Shown one piece after another: positions 59,512 through 64,000 of a stretch of DNA of 64,000 bases. The stretch lies in assembly GCA_019752635.1 (NCBI GenBank), contig JAIELX010000072.1, forward strand, positions 62,001-126,000, given 5' to 3'. How positions within the stretch are numbered: position 1 is the stretch's first letter; the number at the start of each line of letters is the position of its first letter. Source of the stretch: Candidatus Obscuribacterales bacterium (lineage in GTDB: Bacteria > Cyanobacteriota > Vampirovibrionia > Obscuribacterales > Obscuribacteraceae). A program made the translations under genes and the position numbers. The notes beneath the pieces were generated by a model. It was not told where the DNA came from and ran no database searches. It saw only the letters and a program-made list of their open reading frames with translations.

Positions 59512-61943
59512 CTGTTCTTGATTCCTAAAAGTTTTTGATATATTGCCAATTCAGCGTAGAGAGTTGCTTGGACTTCCTTGCTGCTTCGCGCGCTTGGTCG
59601 GTTGGCGATAAGCTGCTCCTGAATTGCAATTGCCTTAGGATTTTTCGCTTCAACCAGGTTCCGCACACGCTCTCTTTGTAGATCAAATACTAGTTCCGGC
59701 TTAGCGTGCTCGCTTTTTGCGGACCTTAGGTACTTTTCGGCAAGCGTTTCTGCTTCCGTGTAGCGCTTCAGCGCTCTGCACGCCGATAGTGCGATACTTG
59801 CCGCTTCAATTCGGTCATTTATGTTCTTGAATTTAATCGTATTGTCGCTTCCATTGGCGACCGTGGTCGCTATCTCGTAGATCCGCAAATGGTCTGCTGG
59901 AGTCGGAAACTGAAGAGCCAGGTGAAGCCAGTTGAGCTTTAGTGAATCAGAGACGGGAAAATTCGCTTTAAGGTTTTTGTATGCCCGCCACAGTAACTCT
60001 CGTCCTTCTGAACTCCGGTCACTGTGAATGCAGTAGCTGGCCGCGTTGCTCAATGCTGCTACGTAATACTCGTTCTTTTGGGGAGATTCTTCGTAGAGCT
60101 TTATGGATTTGCTCCAGAAATCATACGCGGCCTTATTGTCCACAACTTGCAGGTCGTTCCCTGTTGTATAACAACATTGGGCTAACTCGGCGCCCGTGCT
60201 TGCCTCTTTGTCGCCCCTAAGTACTATGTATGCCAACTGCCGGGCGATGTCCCCGTCTCTTTCCTGCGCGGCCTCTGTCATTGCGGATCGAATTGTGCCG
60301 CGATGCTGCTTAATCAGTTCAATCGGCGCGCTGTTAAGTGCGAGCAACAAATTTTGGCGCAGCTTTCTATTCGGTTTCAGTTTGCGAGTTGTATAGGCAT
60401 GGTGTAATGCCAATTCCAATGCGACGATTTTGTCTTGCGATTGGGACGAGCTCGCAAGTGAACACACCGAATTCGTTATGCTGTCGAGTACGCTCTTTTC
60501 GACTGGCCCGGGGTTGAACTCATACATGCCGAGCATTTCGTTCAGTTGGTTGAGGCCCGAACTATCGCCGGGCACTGATTTCAAGCCTTCGCAAATGCAC
60601 AGTAGTCCTGCTGCAATGATCGCCTGAGTTTGTCCCGGGTGGCGAATACGTCCTAGTCTTCCTGCTGCCATAGCTATGGCAGCAAATTGCGCCTTGGACA
60701 GTCCGCCCCTCTTTTGAGACAGTACATCGATCAAGTCTTTCGTGTGTTTGTTTATGCGACCGTCACACTGTGCCAGTTGGGCTTGCATGGTTTCTCTGGT
60801 TTTTGCAGGCAAATCGTTTTTCTCGAGCAGGCGCATGCATTCAAAATAAGTTAAAGCTTCTGAAGGTTCCGCTGAGTGTACCTTCTCCGCCAGGGCTAGT
60901 ATGTGATTTCCTCCGACCTCAACGGCCGGTATAGCAGAAGAAATTGAAGAAGTTGTTTGGTGAACAAAAGCCAATGTTCCAAGTGCGGCTAAAACTAGCA
61001 CAATTACAGATGCGGAAAAGGCTGTCGGGTATTTCCCGGTTCTAGGCGCCGGGACACTATATACGGTGCCTGAGACGGGCTCCGGTATATTCCCGGCGAT
61101 ACAGGCATCTATTGCTGTCAGTAATTCGTTGGCGTTCTGGTAACGAGAGGAAAGGTCTTTCTGAAGAAGCTGAATGATAAGCTGTCTCAATCCCTTTCCC
61201 AGAGAGGGAACTCGTAACTGCGGGTCTGCCGGTTGTTCGCTCACTTGTCTGAAAACAATTGCTGCCGGATCGGCCGACGTAAAGGGTGGTTCTCCGACGA
61301 CGCATTCATACAGTAGGCATCCAAGGGCATAGCAGTCGCTTTGAAAACTCGGACGTTCGCCGATGCAAAGTTCCGGAGCAATATAGTGAACACTACCAAT
61401 CATGGTACCGCTGTCTGTTGCATAGGAATCTTTGACGGATACTTTGTTCACTAAGGCGGACAGGCCGAAGTCCAGGACTTTCACCTCAAAGCCCTCTTCA
61501 GCAGGCACGAGCATGATGTTGTCCGGCTTGAGGTCTCGATGCACCACGCCGTGCGAATCAAGTGTCTTCAGCGCCATTGCTACGCCATGAGCAATCTGGA
61601 GAGTATCAGCTTCATTAAGCTGCGTTTTGTCGTTCAATTCCTGGCGAAGCGACTTGCCGCCAACCAGCTCCATCACCATGTAGAGGAGACCGTCGGAGGT
61701 AATGTTTAGTGAGAAGAGCCGCACGAGATAGTTGGAGCGAACAGCAGCTAGAATCTTCCCTTCGCGAACAAATCGTTTGCGAAGGGAACTGTCACCCATC
61801 AGCGACTCTTTCAGCACTTTGACGGCAACAGTACGATTTAAGTGTTCATCTATGGCTTCATAGACCGTGCCGAATCCGCCCTCGCCGAGCCGTTTCTTGA
61901 TGCGAAGGCGTTCGTCCAATAAATGTTCTGGTTCGAGATCCAC
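59505..61943 (-). CDS. Membrane Ser/Thr protein kinase with long helical-repeat (TPR-like) sensor
   Basis: A Hanks-type kinase of 812 residues, larger than the one at 11747. The glycine loop is GEGGFGTVYEA (20-30), the ATP lysine is in VAVKVLK (42), the catalytic loop is HRDLKPDN (135-142), DFG is at 158-160, and GSVHYIAPE forms the activation end. All catalytic residues are present. One span lies near 311-330 (FSASVIVLVLAALGTLAFV). The remaining 480 residues are paired helices with TPR-like spacing that align with the protein of the next gene upstream. The start is GTG. The gene overlaps the MFS gene tail-to-tail. Targets are unknown. Confidence 0.92.
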   Translation of the reverse strand: MDLEPEHLLDERLRIKKRLGEGGFGTVYEAIDEHLNRTVAVKVLKESLMGDSSLRKRFVREGKILAAVRSNYLVRLFSLNITSDGLLYMVMELVGGKSLRQELNDKTQLNEADTLQIAHGVAMALKTLDSHGVVHRDLKPDNIMLVPAEEGFEVKVLDFGLSALVNKVSVKDSYATDSGTMIGSVHYIAPELCIGERPSFQSDCYALGCLLYECVVGEPPFTSADPAAIVFRQVSEQPADPQLRVPSLGKGLRQLIIQLLQKDLSSRYQNANELLTAIDACIAGNIPEPVSGTVYSVPAPRTGKYPTAFSASVIVLVLAALGTLAFVHQTTSSISSAIPAVEVGGNHILALAEKVHSAEPSEALTYFECMRLLEKNDLPAKTRETMQAQLAQCDGRINKHTKDLIDVLSQKRGGLSKAQFAAIAMAAGRLGRIRHPGQTQAIIAAGLLCICEGLKSVPGDSSGLNQLNEMLGMYEFNPGPVEKSVLDSITNSVCSLASSSQSQDKIVALELALHHAYTTRKLKPNRKLRQNLLLALNSAPIELIKQHRGTIRSAMTEAAQERDGDIARQLAYIVLRGDKEASTGAELAQCCYTTGNDLQVVDNKAAYDFWSKSIKLYEESPQKNEYYVAALSNAASYCIHSDRSSEGRELLWRAYKNLKANFPVSDSLKLNWLHLALQFPTPADHLRIYEIATTVANGSDNTIKFKNINDRIEAASIALSACRALKRYTEAETLAEKYLRSAKSEHAKPELVFDLQRERVRNLVEAKNPKAIAIQEQLIANRPSARSSKEVQATLYAELAIYQKLLGIKNSY

Positions 61944-62066
61944 GGTAAAGGTTCCGCATGGCGGCTGTGCCGGACGTTCCTAGACAATGTGCCCGGAAAC
62001 GGCTGTGTCTAGACCGAGCGCGAAGCGAGGGGGGCGAAAAGGACTGTCAACACTAGAATCTAGGGT

Positions 62067-64000
62067 TTACTTCTGATACAGTTTTGCTCTTTCTTCCGTG
62101 ATGTGCGCTTCCTTTGGTTGTTTCAGTTTCGCTTGCGCCGATGCCAACATGGTCAGCGCGAGGTGCTTTTCATGCTGCGGAAGTTTTTTGAATGCTGCTG
62201 GTTCTATGAGTTCGGCTAACGTTAGCGATGCCTTCGAGGGCTGTTCTGCTAATAGATATAGCGTTGCTAAGTTTACTTTTTGCGTATTGCTATTGTCCTT
62301 GCGAAGGCGGGTGCAGCATTCTAATGCGGATTTTGCTTTGTCCATATCCTGTCGCTGCGCGTAAACTGTGGCTATTCGCAAGTAAATAGACGGAAGTTCT
62401 CCGTCAGTCTTTTTGTCTTGTGCACAGTGAGCCAAGTCCTCCAAAACGGGTAATGCTTTTTCGCGCTCGGACATTCTCCATAGGCGCTCAGACAGCACGA
62501 ATTTGTCGGACCATGCTCTGTCAACTTGCGCCATGTCTAAGCGCTTTCTGGCGTACTGGCAGCCTTTATCGATGTTGCCGCCGTTGAAATGGCATTCAGA
62601 GGCGTAGAGAACTGCTGTTCGAGTTGGAGACAGCTGTAAGGCCTTCTCTATATTGCTGATAGCTTCAGCGTGTTGGCCGAGTGCGCTCTGCTCGCTGGCA
62701 ATGGTGACCCAGTAGCATCCTTGCGTTTCAAGGGGTAAGGCTTTTGTTTCGCGACTGTTGGCCAGTTCCAATAACAGTGGCAGTCCCTCTTTTGGTTGCC
62801 CAGTTGTTAGTAGGTGAAAAGCGCGGGCGTACAGCGCCGCCCACGAGGCGCTCCGTCCTCGGAGCTGCAGGGCTTTTATTTGTGATTCGACGTAGGCGGG
62901 AAGTCGATTCTCCGTTGAGGAGTTCCGCCTTCGGTTGCTACTGATGGGATTGCAATAATCTACACCCTGAATTTCTTTCTGCATTAGGGAAAGTTGATCG
63001 TATAAGCTGGCTTGTTGTTCTTTAGTCAGTCGTTGAAACTCCGTATCATTCGCCAACTCCTGCAAAACCTCTATGCCCCGCGGATTGCCGGCTCGGGCCA
63101 GGCTCGAAGCGTAAAGTCTTCTAAGGTGGTAAATAGAGTGATAGCTGGCTCCTTTCATTCGCATGCTTCTTATTGTTTGTTCTGCTATATGACGTGCCTC
63201 CTCGGGGTTGTTTACTCGCAGCAGAGCCTCTACCAGGACTTGAATTGTCTCGATGCTGTCGTTCGAGGTTGAGGATTGTCCACTTCTCTTACAGATTAGT
63301 TTGCTGAGAAGGCGACGCGACCGTTGTTGATTTGATTGTTCTTCCGGAAGTCTAATTCCAATGGCAAGCAAGTTTACTAGCGTTTGCCTGGACACTGCGG
63401 TGCCTGCTTCTACTGCCTCGTAGGCTTTTTTGAGCACCGTTTCTGCCTGAGTGAAATCGCCGACGCCGATGAGATAGGAGCCATAGTTTGTGAGAACTTC
63501 TATGTAATGCTCGCTGCTTTGATGTGCACGCTCAAAGTACTTTATGGACAGTTTCCAAAACTCGGCAGCTGTCGGTTTGCTCAGGTTTTCAAAGTCGTTT
63601 CCCAGGGCAAAGGCTGCGATTGCCGGGTCAAGTGTCGACCGGGTTTCCGTTAGTCCTCGCAGTAAGGTTAGTCCGGCTTTTCTTGCGATATCGACTTCGC
63701 GGCGCTCAATTGATGTTTTGATAATAGTTTGGAGAATCGATATGTTTGCCACTACTTCTGAAACCGGTACGGCATTGAGTTTTTGGACGAATTCTTCGCG
63801 AAGCGATAGAGGAGGGGGGATTTTGTGTTTGGAGTAAATGGCGAAGAGTGTGCACTCAATAGTGGTATCACTTTTGGAGGTGTTTTGCTTTGCTGTTTCA
63901 GCGAGGCGACCTGCTAGTGTGTCAAGGACGGAGTTATCTGGTTTTGCTCCCTCTTCATAATACGCCAGCAGTTTAAGAAGCTGTGCGTCGGAATCTTCCG
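62067..64000 (-). CDS. TPR-rich protein, probable second Ser/Thr kinase paralogue (N-terminus beyond the window)
   Basis: The frame stays open to the right edge, past the GTG at 63752, so the gene is truncated by the window. Its first visible part aligns with the sensor of the kinase at 59505: SVLDTLAGRLAET versus SVLDSITNSVCSL, LREEFVQKLNAVPV versus LRQNLLLALNSAPI, and DIARKAGLTLLRG versus DIARQLAYIVLRG. Downstream blocks also match (AEFWKLSIKYFE versus YDFWSKSIKLYE). It then continues with clearer TPR units. A kinase domain is therefore expected beyond the edge, but it is not seen. The 123-base gap to the kinase gene below contains no other gene. Confidence 0.85.
   Translation of the reverse strand, partial: EDSDAQLLKLLAYYEEGAKPDNSVLDTLAGRLAETAKQNTSKSDTTIECTLFAIYSKHKIPPPLSLREEFVQKLNAVPVSEVVANISILQTIIKTSIERREVDIARKAGLTLLRGLTETRSTLDPAIAAFALGNDFENLSKPTAAEFWKLSIKYFERAHQSSEHYIEVLTNYGSYLIGVGDFTQAETVLKKAYEAVEAGTAVSRQTLVNLLAIGIRLPEEQSNQQRSRRLLSKLICKRSGQSSTSNDSIETIQVLVEALLRVNNPEEARHIAEQTIRSMRMKGASYHSIYHLRRLYASSLARAGNPRGIEVLQELANDTEFQRLTKEQQASLYDQLSLMQKEIQGVDYCNPISSNRRRNSSTENRLPAYVESQIKALQLRGRSASWAALYARAFHLLTTGQPKEGLPLLLELANSRETKALPLETQGCYWVTIASEQSALGQHAEAISNIEKALQLSPTRTAVLYASECHFNGGNIDKGCQYARKRLDMAQVDRAWSDKFVLSERLWRMSEREKALPVLEDLAHCAQDKKTDGELPSIYLRIATVYAQRQDMDKAKSALECCTRLRKDNSNTQKVNLATLYLLAEQPSKASLTLAELIEPAAFKKLPQHEKHLALTMLASAQAKLKQPKEAHITEERAKLYQK

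Overview
The window looks like a piece of chromosome from an uncultured, Gram-negative-type bacterium. Genes are dense, base composition is close to balanced by eye, and start codons are mixed ATG/GTG/TTG. Large Ser/Thr kinases with TPR-like tails, several very large membrane glycosyltransferase-like proteins and small secreted families of unknown function suggest a Melainabacteria/Vampirovibrionia-like (Obscuribacterales) or similarly under-sampled lineage. This placement is a guess from gene style; there is no rRNA or other marker gene to fix it. I saw no tRNA, rRNA, CRISPR array, insertion sequence or phage gene.

Layout. Position 1-331 is the tail of a probable DNA methyltransferase/restriction enzyme. 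From about 400 to 49,500 lies a very large surface-glycan island. It holds family-2 glycosyltransferases (403, 1931, 4253, 5211, 22483, 34159), one GT4 enzyme (37055), an acyltransferase-3 protein, an SGNH-type protein, four giant multi-pass membrane proteins of GT-C/YfhO type (17344, 40439, 42947, 46603) and a set of nucleotide-sugar genes. The nucleotide-sugar genes point to three activated-sugar routes. The CDP route has RfbF-like, RfbG-like, RmlC-like and TylC3-like proteins and gives a probable C-branched 6-deoxysugar. The GDP route has Gmd and Fcl and gives GDP-L-fucose, perhaps with a perosamine-type branch. The dTDP route has a WecE-like aminotransferase, but no RmlA or RmlB is present. 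A minus-strand operon (32050-35175) pairs a polyprenyl-phosphate glycosyltransferase with DprE1-like and DprE2-like proteins, i.e. a possible lipid-linked sugar 2'-epimerase. I infer that the two polyprenyl-phosphate-sugar synthase candidates (22483, 34159) feed the giant membrane transferases, which use lipid-linked donors. No Wzx, Wzy, ABC exporter or initiating phosphoglycosyltransferase is visible.

Inside the island sits a non-glycan block (10642-15456): a secreted patatin-like lipase, a Ser/Thr kinase and a SulP anion transporter. A lone thiolase lies at 24501. Two paralogous small secreted proteins of unknown family (6106 and 46001) tie the left and right halves together; the right one lies in a tight operon between two giant membrane proteins. 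A 17-base palindrome is found exactly twice, plus one degenerate copy, always inside coding sequence of this island.

From 49,700 to 64,000 the content turns to metabolism and signalling: xdhA-xdhB-xdhC (xanthine dehydrogenase) on the minus strand, a membrane-anchored repeat protein, a CaiB-type CoA-transferase, a secreted polyhydroxybutyrate-depolymerase-like esterase overlapping an MFS exporter gene, and two tandem paralogous kinase/TPR genes. The last of these runs off the right edge with its N-terminus outside the window.

All functions are from reading the sequence and from memory of protein families; no database search was run.
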